A DNA stretch of 44,535 nucleotides from Acidobacteriaceae bacterium (GTDB lineage: Bacteria > Acidobacteriota > Terriglobia > Terriglobales > Acidobacteriaceae): NCBI GenBank assembly GCA_003134815.1, contig PLCO01000008.1:1-44535 (forward strand), read 5' to 3'. Of this stretch, positions 7,877 through 16,296 are shown piece after piece (the first letter of the stretch is position 1; every line of letters begins with the position of its first letter). A program made the translations under genes and the position numbers. The notes below the pieces were generated by a model that saw only the letters and a program-made list of their open reading frames with translations, was not told where the DNA came from and searched no databases.

Positions 7877-9280
7877 CTACGCCATCGGCGCTGCTGGGGC
7901 CGCCATCGGCGGCCTTATCGTTCCCAGCCCCAAGGTAGCCTCCACGGTCGCCAGAGTGCTCTGCAGGTGCGCTACTTGCTCGTCTTTTACCTGCTTCAAC
8001 CCCTGTTGAACGAGCCCGAACAGCACATACCAGGTAATCAGCCCCGTAACCGCAGGCAGAACGAACGCCGCCAAAATGGTCGGCATGGTCGGGATAAGGA
8101 TCGACAGGTCCCAGGTCGTATGCATAAGGACCGGAATCGCGAACGCCTTCAAAAAGCGCGCGTCCAGCAGCATCGCCGGGTTCGCAGGCTTGGCGCCCTT
8201 CACGCGCCAGAACGCGCCCGCCGCAATCGCCGTCCACGCCACATGGCCCAGCGGCGATTCAACCCCGCGCAGCACCAGGTTGGCCATCATGTTCTCCACC
8301 GTCTGCACCAGCGCTTCCGCCGTCGGAAATCCCCCGGCCACATTCCCGGCCTGAATAATCGGCGTCAGCGTTGACAGGATCTGGTCGAATCCGTAACCGC
8401 ACGTTTCAAAGCACGCAAATCCCGCGCCCACCGTCGCGCCAAACAGGATTCCGTTCAGCTCATACTTGTAGCGCACGCCCCGCGCCACAAGAATCACCGC
8501 CAGCAGCTTTGCCGATTCCTCCACGATCCCCGGCATGTTTCCGGCAATCGGCACCATGTAAGCCAGCATCGCCGTGCCTAGTCCCACCAGGCCGCCCACG
8601 ATAAACAATTTCCCCACCATTACCAGCGAGACATTGCGCGGCGTGTTCATCTCGAAAATCAGTACCAGCGTCGAGAGCGGCACCGCGAAAGCTCCCAGAA
8701 ACAGAATCGCCGGCACGGTTTTCTCGTTCTCGGTGAAGTGGAACAGGAACGCCAGCGCGATAAACCCGATCCCTAAGATGCCCAGCAGGCGGAAGAACAT
8801 CCATGGCTTCGGCCAGCCCGTCTCCACTTGGTCCAGCGGCGGCGTCGTCCTTGACGTCCCACACATGATGTACTCTTCCACCACATCGACCCCGTGCTTT
8901 TTGAACACCTGCTTGAACATCTCTTTCAGGCTGAACCCTTCCAGAGCGTCCGTCGAAGAAAGAATCCTGATCTTCGACCGCAGTCCGTCCATAAAGCCCG
9001 ACTGCACATGAGGCGCGTGCGGCGCTGCCGCCGCGGCTGCCGGCACGTAATACACCTGCTGCGGCCCTCCAGGGTACGCCTGGTACACCATCGGAACCAT
9101 CCCCGGCGGTGGACCTTGTGGCGGTGCCCCCGGCGGAGGAGGCGCTGGTGGCATGTACGGCGGCGCCGACTGCGCCGGAGCGGCTGCCTGTGCGCCGCTT
9201 GCTGCTCCCAGCGTCGCTCCACAACTCTTGCAAAACTTGTTTTCAGCCGTGTTGTCTACACCACAGCGAGGACAAAACAT
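7877..9280 (-). CDS. Zinc-ribbon PrsW-family intramembrane protease
   Basis: The 467-residue protein begins with a zinc ribbon (FCPRCG ... FCKSCG, residues 2-21) and a Pro/Ala-rich linker to about 95. A soluble segment is followed by about eight membrane helices. The PrsW-type glutamic protease signature is present: EESAK at residues 254-258, FACFE at 288-292, GHVAW near H346 and VLMHTTWD near H387. PrsW proteins cleave membrane proteins, classically an anti-sigma factor in Bacillus. No anti-sigma gene is present here, and the partner may be one of the neighbouring zinc-ribbon proteins (inference). The ribosome site AGGAGA sits eight bases before the ATG. Confidence 0.85.
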   Translation of the reverse strand: MFCPRCGVDNTAENKFCKSCGATLGAASGAQAAAPAQSAPPYMPPAPPPPGAPPQGPPPGMVPMVYQAYPGGPQQVYYVPAAAAAAPHAPHVQSGFMDGLRSKIRILSSTDALEGFSLKEMFKQVFKKHGVDVVEEYIMCGTSRTTPPLDQVETGWPKPWMFFRLLGILGIGFIALAFLFHFTENEKTVPAILFLGAFAVPLSTLVLIFEMNTPRNVSLVMVGKLFIVGGLVGLGTAMLAYMVPIAGNMPGIVEESAKLLAVILVARGVRYKYELNGILFGATVGAGFACFETCGYGFDQILSTLTPIIQAGNVAGGFPTAEALVQTVENMMANLVLRGVESPLGHVAWTAIAAGAFWRVKGAKPANPAMLLDARFLKAFAIPVLMHTTWDLSILIPTMPTILAAFVLPAVTGLITWYVLFGLVQQGLKQVKDEQVAHLQSTLATVEATLGLGTIRPPMAAPAAPMA

Positions 9281-9482
9281 AGTGATTCTCCTGTCTTCCG
9301 GGGGCGGGGGATGCTGACCAAATTAGCACCTTTCCGCGTATTAAGTAAAGAGTTCTATAAGGCCCTTGCCTGTTTTCATCGCCTGGCTTTCCATCGCATC
9401 GCTGCTCGCTTTGATCCCGCCGCGAACTCTACGACCCCAAACCATCCGCTCGCCGGCCAGTAGAATTGCAATCTCCGCTGCC

Positions 9483-9794
9483 CTACTTCACTTTCGCCAA
9501 ATGCCCTATCGTTGCCTGCGGCCCGTCCAACGACCCGTCGCTGTTCACCGTTATGATTTCTGTCTGCCCTCCGCAAGTCAGGTTGACCTGTTTGCCGCTC
9601 TGCGTATAGGTGCATGTGACTGGGATCGGACCCATCGTCACGCTCGCAGTTCCGCCCGATTGGAACTGGATCGTCACAGATCCGTCGGCTGCCGCGTAGT
9701 TGTGCCCGTTCACATTGTTCCCGCATCCCGCCGCGCCAAGGCAAACCAGCGCCGCTGCCGTCGCAATCCATCCACTTCGTAGACTTGCTCTCAC
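9483..9794 (-). CDS. Small predicted lipoprotein
   Basis: The 103-residue product has a basic N-terminus, a hydrophobic core and the lipobox LGAAGC, so it is probably exported and lipidated at the cysteine near residue 24. The mature part is beta-rich with two cysteines (TCTYTQSGKQVNLTCGGQ) that could form a disulphide. It starts with GTG at 9794, with GGAGG about seven bases upstream. No family is recognised. It lies upstream of the PrsW-type gene on the same strand, about 200 bp away. Confidence 0.65.
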   Translation of the reverse strand: MRASLRSGWIATAAALVCLGAAGCGNNVNGHNYAAADGSVTIQFQSGGTASVTMGPIPVTCTYTQSGKQVNLTCGGQTEIITVNSDGSLDGPQATIGHLAKVK

Positions 9795-10315
9795 CTTCGA
9801 CCTCCAGCCGAAACTCCGCCCGCTCGCAACCCGCTATCGATCCCATTCTAGGAAAGTAGGGGGGGGCCGACTGCTTGCTTCGTTTCGCCTTCTCCGTTTT
9901 CAATTGTCCTAGGGGGGAATACCGCTCCACAAACTCTAACCATTCGCAATCACTTCAAGCAAGCTTTTTCTTTGCCCGCCGCCTGTCGCCCATTGTCAGT
10001 CGACGTCGTCAATTGCCAGCCGCCCGCTGCCGGCCGCCTGTCCCGTTCAACCTGCCATCAAAGCTCGCGACCGCACAGCCTACCGACGAACCTCTTCGCG
10101 GAAAAGTTTTCCATCACTGCAACTCGCAATTCGCATTCGATCCAGCCGCGTTCCCACCCGCCGCTCACCAACCCCGCCGCCTCATCAACCCCGCTAACAC
10201 CGCCAGCTCCGCTAACTCCGCCAACTCCAAATACAATCCAAACAACGGCCGCCGCTGCTCGATCCGCCGGCAGTCACGGTCAACTTGCTTCCGCTCTCGC
10301 CCCACGGAGACCCCC
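9795..10315. other. Divergent intergenic region with short tandem repeat
   Basis: This 520-bp stretch separates a minus-strand lipoprotein gene from a plus-strand channel gene and should hold both promoters. Two G-runs occur (near 9859 and 9912). At 10191-10226 there are four 9-bp tandem units: CCGCTAACA, CCGCCAGCT, CCGCTAACT and CCGCCAACT. The frame of the channel gene is open through here, but without a ribosome site or protein-like sequence. Confidence 0.5.
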
Positions 10316-11680
10316 ATGCGCGCCCTCGCTCTGGTTGCCGGCATCCTCTGCATCTTCACCGTGCTCTTCGATGCCTTCCAGACCATCATCCTGCCTCGCC
10401 GCGCCACCGGCCGCTTCCGCCTCACCCGCCTCTTCTACATCGCCACCTGGAAACCCTGGACCTTCTTCGCTCGCGGCCTTCACCATCCCCGCAAGCGCGA
10501 ATCCATCCTCGGCTACTACGGTCCTCTCTCGCTCATTCTTCTTCTCGTCGTCTGGGCCGCCGCCATGGTCCTCGGTTTCGCCCTCATCTACTTCGCCATC
10601 GGCAATCCCTTCATTGACCCCGCGCACTCCTCCAACTTCCATACCGACCTCTACGTCAGCGGAACCACCCTCTTCACCCTCGGCCTCGGCGACATCGTTC
10701 CGCACAGCCCGCTTGCGCGCTTCCTCCTCATTCTTGAAAGCGGCACCGGCTTTGGCTTCCTCGCCGTCGTCATGGGATATTTCCCCGTCCTCTACGGCGC
10801 CTTCTCGCGCCGCGAAGTCAACATCGCGCTCCTCGACGCCCGCGCCGGCTCTCCGCCCACCGCCGCCGAGCTCATGCGCCGCCACTCTTACGACGGCGCC
10901 GCTCAGCAGCTCTCCGTTCTTCTCATCGAGTGGGAACGCTGGTCCGCCGAACTCCTCGAAAGCCACATCTCCTATCCGCTGCTCTGCTACTTTCGCTCCC
11001 AGCACAACAACCAAAGCTGGCTCAGCGCACTCACCGCCATTCTTGACACCTCATCACTGCTCATCGCCGGCGTCCGCGGCCAGGAAGCGCGCCAGGCCCA
11101 GCTCACCTTCGCCATGGCCCGCCACGCTCTCGTCGACCTCGCGCAAATCTTCAATCTCCGCCCCATCGCCGCCGCCCCTCTCGGCGACGCCCCCAAGGGC
11201 CACGCTTCCGCCGGCCACGCCCCCGCCCGCAACGCCCCCGGCTCCGACGCTTCCGCAGCCGGCGTGCCTCCCGGCGGCGTGCCTCCCGGCGGCGTGCTTC
11301 CCGGCGGCGTGTCTGACCGTCTCACGCCCGCCCGCTGCCACGAGCTTTATGAAATGCTCACCGCCAGCGGCATCGAGCTTTGCTATAACGATGCCTCCCG
11401 CGAGCGCCTCCGCCAAATGCGCGCTCTTTACGAGGGATACGCTGAAGCTCTCAGCCGCTTCCTTCTCATGCCGCTGCCGCAGTGGTTCGACAATCAACCG
11501 CGCAAAGACAACTGGCAAACCGTCGCCCGCCTCCGCGCCCAAACCGAAGCCCCCGGCTCCGCGAATCCTGACCCATACAGCCCCACCCCAGCGTCGCTCG
11601 CCGATGCTTCCTCCACCGATCCCACTTCCGCTGCCTCCATCGCCGCCTCCGCCCTCATCGACCACTCCCACGACTTCTGA
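10316..11680 (+). CDS. Two-TM potassium channel family protein
   Basis: About 454 residues from the ATG at 10316, which has GGAGA nearby; the upstream open frame is rejected as low-complexity. Hydrophobic segments are ALALVAGILCIFTVLFDAF, a pair around LSLILLLVVWAAAMVLGFAL, and FLLILESGTGFGFLAVVMGY. Between them lies the pore-like loop TTLFTLGLGDIVP, where the usual TVGYGD selectivity filter reads TLGLGD. A long cytosolic C-terminal part follows. It contains a low-complexity stretch with three copies of a 15-bp coding repeat giving PPGG or LPGG units at about 11267-11312. Ion selectivity cannot be told from the sequence, since the filter tyrosine is replaced by leucine. Confidence 0.75.
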   Translation: MRALALVAGILCIFTVLFDAFQTIILPRRATGRFRLTRLFYIATWKPWTFFARGLHHPRKRESILGYYGPLSLILLLVVWAAAMVLGFALIYFAIGNPFIDPAHSSNFHTDLYVSGTTLFTLGLGDIVPHSPLARFLLILESGTGFGFLAVVMGYFPVLYGAFSRREVNIALLDARAGSPPTAAELMRRHSYDGAAQQLSVLLIEWERWSAELLESHISYPLLCYFRSQHNNQSWLSALTAILDTSSLLIAGVRGQEARQAQLTFAMARHALVDLAQIFNLRPIAAAPLGDAPKGHASAGHAPARNAPGSDASAAGVPPGGVPPGGVLPGGVSDRLTPARCHELYEMLTASGIELCYNDASRERLRQMRALYEGYAEALSRFLLMPLPQWFDNQPRKDNWQTVARLRAQTEAPGSANPDPYSPTPASLADASSTDPTSAASIAASALIDHSHDF

Positions 11681-11854
11681 AACACCGTCCGTCGGCGATC
11701 CATCCCATGCCGCTTCTTATCGTCGTCAAACTCGGCAAACGCTAACCAACGAAGAATTTCTCGCCCAGCGCCTCGCATCAAGGGGGTAGACTTGAGCGAT
11801 TGCGACCGGCCAAATCGTTTTAAGTTTCAGATCGTTTGCAATTAAGGAGATCGA

Positions 11855-12169
11855 ATGAAGTATGTGATTAGTTGGAACGAACGCTCGCAGGGTTCACCTT
11901 TGGAGTACGAAAACGCCCAGAAGCGAATCCTTGAAGTATTTGGCCAGTGGAAGCCGCCAGCGAATTTCAAGATCGAGTTCTTCGTGATTCGTGTAGGCGA
12001 CTGGGGCGGATATCTGTTGGTGGACTGCGACGATCCGCTCGCGGTTCACAAGTTCTGCTCAATGCTTCCTGCATTTGAGTTCCAGGCGCGCCCCGTAGTT
12101 CCCGTAGAGGACGCAGTCCGGGCCGAACTTGAAGTGATGGCCTGGCGCGATGGAATAAAAGGCAAGTAA
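11855..12169 (+). CDS. DUF3303 family protein
   Basis: The 104-residue soluble protein is similar to the DUF3303 group (MKYVISWNERSQGS, AQKRILEVFGQW, GDWGGYLLVDCDD, FEFQARPVVPVEDAV). The fold is probably a ferredoxin-like alpha/beta domain. No function is established. A strong ribosome site, AAGGAG, lies about six bases before the ATG. It stands alone, followed by dispersed hairpin elements. Confidence 0.8.
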   Translation: MKYVISWNERSQGSPLEYENAQKRILEVFGQWKPPANFKIEFFVIRVGDWGGYLLVDCDDPLAVHKFCSMLPAFEFQARPVVPVEDAVRAELEVMAWRDGIKGK

Positions 12170-12191
12170 CCTCCAGCAGGATCGAGTCTTC

Positions 12192-12237
12192 GGTTGCCCC
12201 ATCCTTCGCTTTTTCTGGCGAAGGGTCGGATAGCACG
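12192..12237. repeat. Dispersed covarying hairpin element, copy 4
   Basis: GGTTGCCCCATCCTTCGC, a T-rich loop, then GGCGAAGGGTCGGATAGCAC. The inner stem ATCCTTCGC/GCGAAGGGT pairs with one wobble, and the outer ends match the other copies. It lies just beyond the DUF3303 stop codon and may act as a transcription end. Confidence 0.6.
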
Positions 12238-12282
12238 AATTCAAACCCGCCCGTGTCCCGCTTCTCACCCTCCCACTAAGAA

Positions 12283-12356
12283 TGGTGCCCCGTCCTCCGG
12301 GGTCCCCACGGACAGGTCGACGTCCGTGGGGTGGATCCTAACTTGTTAGGGCGGGA
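12283..12356. repeat. Dispersed hairpin element, copy 5 (longer form)
   Basis: It begins TGGTGCCCCGTCC like the family. Its centre is CCCCACGGAC, loop AGGTCGAC, GTCCGTGGGG, a perfect 10-bp stem, and it ends near TTAGGGCGGGA. This longer form lies 45 bp after copy 4 and upstream of the outer-membrane-like gene. Confidence 0.5.
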
Positions 12357-12420
12357 AGCGAGTTGACTCAGCATACAATCTTCAGAAGAAGAGATTCCGA
12401 CTAGGATTCCCCCCCCAAGA

Positions 12421-13218
12421 ATGAACCTGCGTACAACTGGAATTGTCAGTCTCTGCATCTCCGCGATGCCGGTGCTCATGCTCGCTCAAACCGACGAGAT
12501 CCAGGTCTACGACGGAGAGATCGCGCCGCCCGGAATCTTCAATCTGATGATCCACAATAACTTCACCCCCAAAGGACGCACCCTGCCCGACTACCCTGGA
12601 GCGATCATCGCCAATCATTCCTATCAGGTCACTGCCGAGTTCGCCTATGGCGTTACTCCGTGGCTTGAGCAAGGACTCTATTTGCCCGTAACGTCGCCCT
12701 ACTCCGAGAATCATGGCTCGACGATCAACGGCTTCAAAATTCGCGAGCTATTCACGCGGCCCAACGCTCAGGCCCACACCTTCATCTATGCAGTCAACTT
12801 TGAGTTCAGCGTCAATCGCCATTATTGGGAGTCCAGAACCATTACCTCGGAGATCCGGCCGATTGTAGGGCTGCACCTGCATCCATGGGATCTCATTTAT
12901 AACCCGATTGTCGACACGGACTATACCGGCGGACTTGGAAACCTGCAGTACAACCCCTCCGGCAGAGTGGCCTGGAACTTCAACGACAGGTGGGCCCTCG
13001 CCGCGGAGGAGTACGACAGTTTCGGCCCGCTGCACGGGTTCTTGCCGCTTTCCAGGCAGTTTCACGAGGTCTGGGCCACGACGGATTACTCGGGCACCAG
13101 GTTTTTTGGTCTGTCCGTTGAAGCAGGTGTCGGCTACGGTCTCACCGCGGCGTCAGACAAATGGACGCTTAAGCTGATGCTGTCACGCAACCTGAACGTC
13201 CATCCGTGGCGGCCTTAA
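12421..13218 (+). CDS. Secreted beta-barrel-like protein, unknown function
   Basis: The 265-residue product has a signal peptide (MNLRTTGIVSLCISAMPVLMLA, then QTDE). The mature protein has alternating polar and hydrophobic strands rich in aromatic residues (FAYGVTPWLEQGLYLPV, FIYAVNFEFSVNRHYWE, SVEAGVGYGLTAAS). This suggests an outer-membrane beta barrel, like small transporter-type proteins often annotated as hypothetical in Acidobacteriota. The ribosome site is weak. No operon partner is close: the next gene is the restriction nuclease about 160 bp away with a different base composition. Confidence 0.7.
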   Translation: MNLRTTGIVSLCISAMPVLMLAQTDEIQVYDGEIAPPGIFNLMIHNNFTPKGRTLPDYPGAIIANHSYQVTAEFAYGVTPWLEQGLYLPVTSPYSENHGSTINGFKIRELFTRPNAQAHTFIYAVNFEFSVNRHYWESRTITSEIRPIVGLHLHPWDLIYNPIVDTDYTGGLGNLQYNPSGRVAWNFNDRWALAAEEYDSFGPLHGFLPLSRQFHEVWATTDYSGTRFFGLSVEAGVGYGLTAASDKWTLKLMLSRNLNVHPWRP

Positions 13219-13256
13219 TGAAACCCGGCTTCAGCTCCTGGCTCAGCAATCGCAAC

Positions 13257-13307
13257 AGGGGGACATTGACCAGCTAGAATTGCCGTGAATAGGTATCATG
13301 TCCCCCT
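13257..13307. repeat. Inverted repeat at 5' side of nuclease gene
   Basis: AGGGGGACAT (13257-13266) and ATGTCCCCCT (13298-13307) form perfect 10-bp inverted arms around a 31-bp loop. The element lies about 75 bp upstream of the proposed start of the nuclease gene. It may be a scar of an insertion sequence end, an operator or a boundary of the restriction-modification locus. Confidence 0.55.
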
Positions 13308-13380
13308 ATTAACGAGTCTGATGCCCAGACTTGACTGCCTCGGCTTCTACAATGTTGTCTCCGAGAAAGGGCTTAATCGT

Positions 13381-14679
13381 ATGGATTTCATTGCGCAGCC
13401 ATTTGCAGATGTACGCTTAGGGGATTTCCTCCAAGAACATTTTGCCGATCCGCAATGGACCGTCTTTCGAGCCGCCGTCGCGTTTGTAAAGCGTTCGGGC
13501 ACCCAACACATTCGTCTGCCGCTTTTGAGCTTCAGTGCGCGAGCACAAGTCGTCCTATCGGTCGGAGTCGATTTTTTCGGTACGTCCAGAGAAGCATTGA
13601 CCGATTTGCTGGATGCGACACCCGGCGGACAAGTATTTGTCTACCGGAACAATGGGCCATACACATTTCATCCGAAAGTTTACCTATTCAAATCCGCACA
13701 AAAGGCAGACGTGCTCGTAGGCTCAGGAAACCTGACTGAAGGCGGGTTGTTCACTAACTATGAAGCCTCGGTGGTCACGTCGCTAGACTTAACGATTCCA
13801 ACCGATGTTGCGACTTTGGGTCTCGTCGAATCGGTATTAGATACGTGGTCTCAGACCCAGGAGAATAGGTGCTATCAACTCACACCGGAATTTCTTGAGA
13901 CTCTCGTTGCCAGCGGACTGGTGCGCACTGAGGCTCAGTTGCAATCCATGAAGCAGTCTCTCTTGCAACAGACCCCGCCTCCCACCCAAGGCGCTCCGAC
14001 ATCGACTGGTGGAACGGGCAGCTCGGCACAAGCGCCACAATCTCTATTCACTGCGGCACCCGTTCCCCCTCCGCCGCCCGTTCCCGCGCCTCCACCTGTG
14101 ACTGCTCTTCCGGCTACTGCTCCAACACCACCGGCGGTTGTTGAGGATCAAGAGCCGCCTGAGGCAGGCGAAGAACCTGGCCCTTCAGAGATTCTCGCAG
14201 GGATAGAAACACCCACCCTTATTCTGTCTGTTCTGGCGGTTGATCTACCCGTGGATGGAAGCTCAAATGAAATCACACCAACGAAGGGTATTCGCAATCT
14301 GCGTCCGCAGTTCTGGGGATGGCCGGACATGTTTGAAGGCCCTGATGCCACCACAGGGCAATATAGGCGCGAAATAGTGGTGCGGTACGGCAATCAAGTC
14401 GTGAACGCATATTTGCAGGATTTTCCTGCGAGGAAACCAGACGGCACGAAAGCAAGCGCGGATTTTCGCATTGGGGCAATAGCGCCGATTGTCGGGGATT
14501 TAGTGCAAGAGGATGACCTTGTGATCTTTACCCAAAGTGATGAACCAAACGTAGATTACGAAGTATCGGTTGTTCGGGTCGGAGACCCTCAGCATGAAAC
14601 TCTGATGAACGGTACCCAAAACTATACTCGGTCTCGAAGCGCGAACGGTACAGTTAGAAAGTTCCGCTACATACCCTAG
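13381..14679 (+). CDS. BfiI/NgoFVII-like PLD restriction endonuclease
   Basis: About 432 residues from the ATG at 13381; AAGGG upstream supports this start over a GTG at 13285. The N-terminal domain is phospholipase D-like with one HxK motif: FHPKVYLF (H97, K99), then VGSGNLTEGG (N117) and NYEAS (E128). The spacings H to N of 20 and H to E of 31 match the known BfiI active site as I recall it (H105, K107, N125, E136). A Pro-rich linker (about residues 195-270) leads to a C-terminal domain resembling the B3-type DNA-binding domain of this family (RNLRPQFWGWPDMF, RREIVVRYGNQVVNAYLQDF). BfiI-type enzymes dimerise to build one metal-independent active site. It faces two DNA methyltransferase genes, a complete restriction-modification set. 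Confidence 0.82.
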   Translation: MDFIAQPFADVRLGDFLQEHFADPQWTVFRAAVAFVKRSGTQHIRLPLLSFSARAQVVLSVGVDFFGTSREALTDLLDATPGGQVFVYRNNGPYTFHPKVYLFKSAQKADVLVGSGNLTEGGLFTNYEASVVTSLDLTIPTDVATLGLVESVLDTWSQTQENRCYQLTPEFLETLVASGLVRTEAQLQSMKQSLLQQTPPPTQGAPTSTGGTGSSAQAPQSLFTAAPVPPPPPVPAPPPVTALPATAPTPPAVVEDQEPPEAGEEPGPSEILAGIETPTLILSVLAVDLPVDGSSNEITPTKGIRNLRPQFWGWPDMFEGPDATTGQYRREIVVRYGNQVVNAYLQDFPARKPDGTKASADFRIGAIAPIVGDLVQEDDLVIFTQSDEPNVDYEVSVVRVGDPQHETLMNGTQNYTRSRSANGTVRKFRYIP

Positions 14680-14700
14680 GAAGGCTGTGTACGACGATTG

Positions 14701-16296
14701 TTAGGCTCTGAAGAAGAGAATCTCTTCCGATGCCACAGCATTGCTCTTGAAAATATCGCGTGAGACAAGCATCTCCATAGGAACCCGCTGCTCAGCTACA
14801 AGCCCAACCGCTTTCGCAATGTCCACAAGCAGTGTCGCCGTCTCAATTTCGACTCTCTGACCTCCAGCAATTGTGTGGTTATTACCGACCACGACGTAAG
14901 CTGGACATCCTGGTCGGAGGACTTCCTTGACCCCTTCCAGTACTCTTTGCATATCGAGAAAATATTTCGTCAGCAGTGCGGGCAGATTGCGGCGGCGAAA
15001 GCCAACTTCGATCTTTGCATTGAGCGTGCTTACTTTTCCGATGAGGGCGGAGACGGATTTCGGCAGGCCGTTGTGACTGTCTTCAAACAGATTCCAATAT
15101 GCAACTCTTTGACGGTCGCTGATTTCTCGGTTTCCAATCATCTCTTGATCACGTTTGCGGTGAGCAGGACGTGAAAGTAAACCGAGATAGCAGAGACTGA
15201 GCCGGTCGGTGTCGAGATACGGCAAAGCAGTTGCGTAAGGCGGAGATGTAATGATTGCGTCAATCTTCCCTTTGCGCTGCTTCCAAAACGACGCAAGACC
15301 CCTTGCATCGCCTTCTTTGATCTCGAATCCTCCGATGGCACTGCCAGCGTTCTGGTGAAGAAAAGCAAGGACCATTCGCACCGAGCGGCCCATTTCTTCA
15401 AGAAATTCCCTGATTGGGTCAATCTCGGTGTCTGCTCGTACTTCTTTGCGCACGCGGAGATCGTCGTCTTTTTGCCAAGAGACCGCGCGCAAGATGTTGC
15501 TTAAGCACAACCAGAAGAAATCCCGGACTCGGACATCCGTCTCCAAAATGGCGCGCGCCACTTCATCCAAATCCTGAAGCACCTGTTCCGAAAACCACGC
15601 CAACAAATACTCTTGGTCCCGATCCGGCAATGAATTTAAATATGTCAAACGTGCCATGCGACGCGCGGCTGGCCGTAAGAGCCGCGCACGTAAATCCTCA
15701 TAAGCGGAGGCCAGAAAATCGGCATCGACACTCAGCAGTGAGCACTTGACCCGCGCCATGAGAACCGATAGCGGATTCATGTCTAAACCAATCGTCCGGT
15801 ACTCACCTAGGATAGATTCAACGCAAGTCGTGCCGCTCCCACACATCGGGTCAGCAACCAGACCCCTTTTTGGCACTCTGGCAATGTTGATGAGCGAACG
15901 CACCAACTGAGGGAAAAATTTTCCGCGATATTCGTGAATGCCGTGAGTTCCATATCGGAGGCATCTCCGGTTAGGCAAACCAATCTCTTTGGCCTGCAAT
16001 AGAATGGGAATTTCTTTGGGGGCGACGCCGTTGCGAACCACGTTCACCGTGCGTTCGCGGAGGACCTGTGTCGTCATCAATGATTCACCGGAGTCCACCA
16101 TTTCCCAATAAGCCAAATTCCGGGCGAGGTTCTCAGCATTGATCGAAGGCACAAGAGAGAACAGAACGGGGTCGCCGGATTGAGACCGGACAGGGATTGG
16201 CTCTGATTGAGCGAGAGCATGGAGTTCGGCCATAGCGAGGGTACGCTCAAATGGCTGGATATATGGTTTGATCCGACAAACGAGAGGTGCCTTCAT
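14701..16296 (-). CDS. DNA methyltransferase of the restriction-modification locus (second gene)
   Basis: The 531-residue protein carries the SAM-binding motif DPMCGSGTT (149-157) before the catalytic motif TSPPY (350-354), typical of N4-cytosine/N6-adenine amino-methyltransferases. HGIHEYRGKFFPQLVRSLI precedes motif I. It shares the order of motifs and a central region (WQKDDDLRVRKE, compared with RQDSDTRYVRREK) with its neighbour at 16293-17729. The two genes overlap by four bases (ATGA), so they are probably translated together. Two different methyltransferases beside one BfiI-like nuclease suggest an asymmetric target with each strand protected by a different enzyme. Which base each one modifies cannot be told from the sequence. 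Confidence 0.85.
   Translation of the reverse strand: MKAPLVCRIKPYIQPFERTLAMAELHALAQSEPIPVRSQSGDPVLFSLVPSINAENLARNLAYWEMVDSGESLMTTQVLRERTVNVVRNGVAPKEIPILLQAKEIGLPNRRCLRYGTHGIHEYRGKFFPQLVRSLINIARVPKRGLVADPMCGSGTTCVESILGEYRTIGLDMNPLSVLMARVKCSLLSVDADFLASAYEDLRARLLRPAARRMARLTYLNSLPDRDQEYLLAWFSEQVLQDLDEVARAILETDVRVRDFFWLCLSNILRAVSWQKDDDLRVRKEVRADTEIDPIREFLEEMGRSVRMVLAFLHQNAGSAIGGFEIKEGDARGLASFWKQRKGKIDAIITSPPYATALPYLDTDRLSLCYLGLLSRPAHRKRDQEMIGNREISDRQRVAYWNLFEDSHNGLPKSVSALIGKVSTLNAKIEVGFRRRNLPALLTKYFLDMQRVLEGVKEVLRPGCPAYVVVGNNHTIAGGQRVEIETATLLVDIAKAVGLVAEQRVPMEMLVSRDIFKSNAVASEEILFFRA

Noticed and set aside
9875..10315. N-terminal extension of the channel protein
   Set aside because: Low-complexity translation of a repeat-rich intergenic region. 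The ATG at 10316 has a ribosome site and begins a membrane segment.
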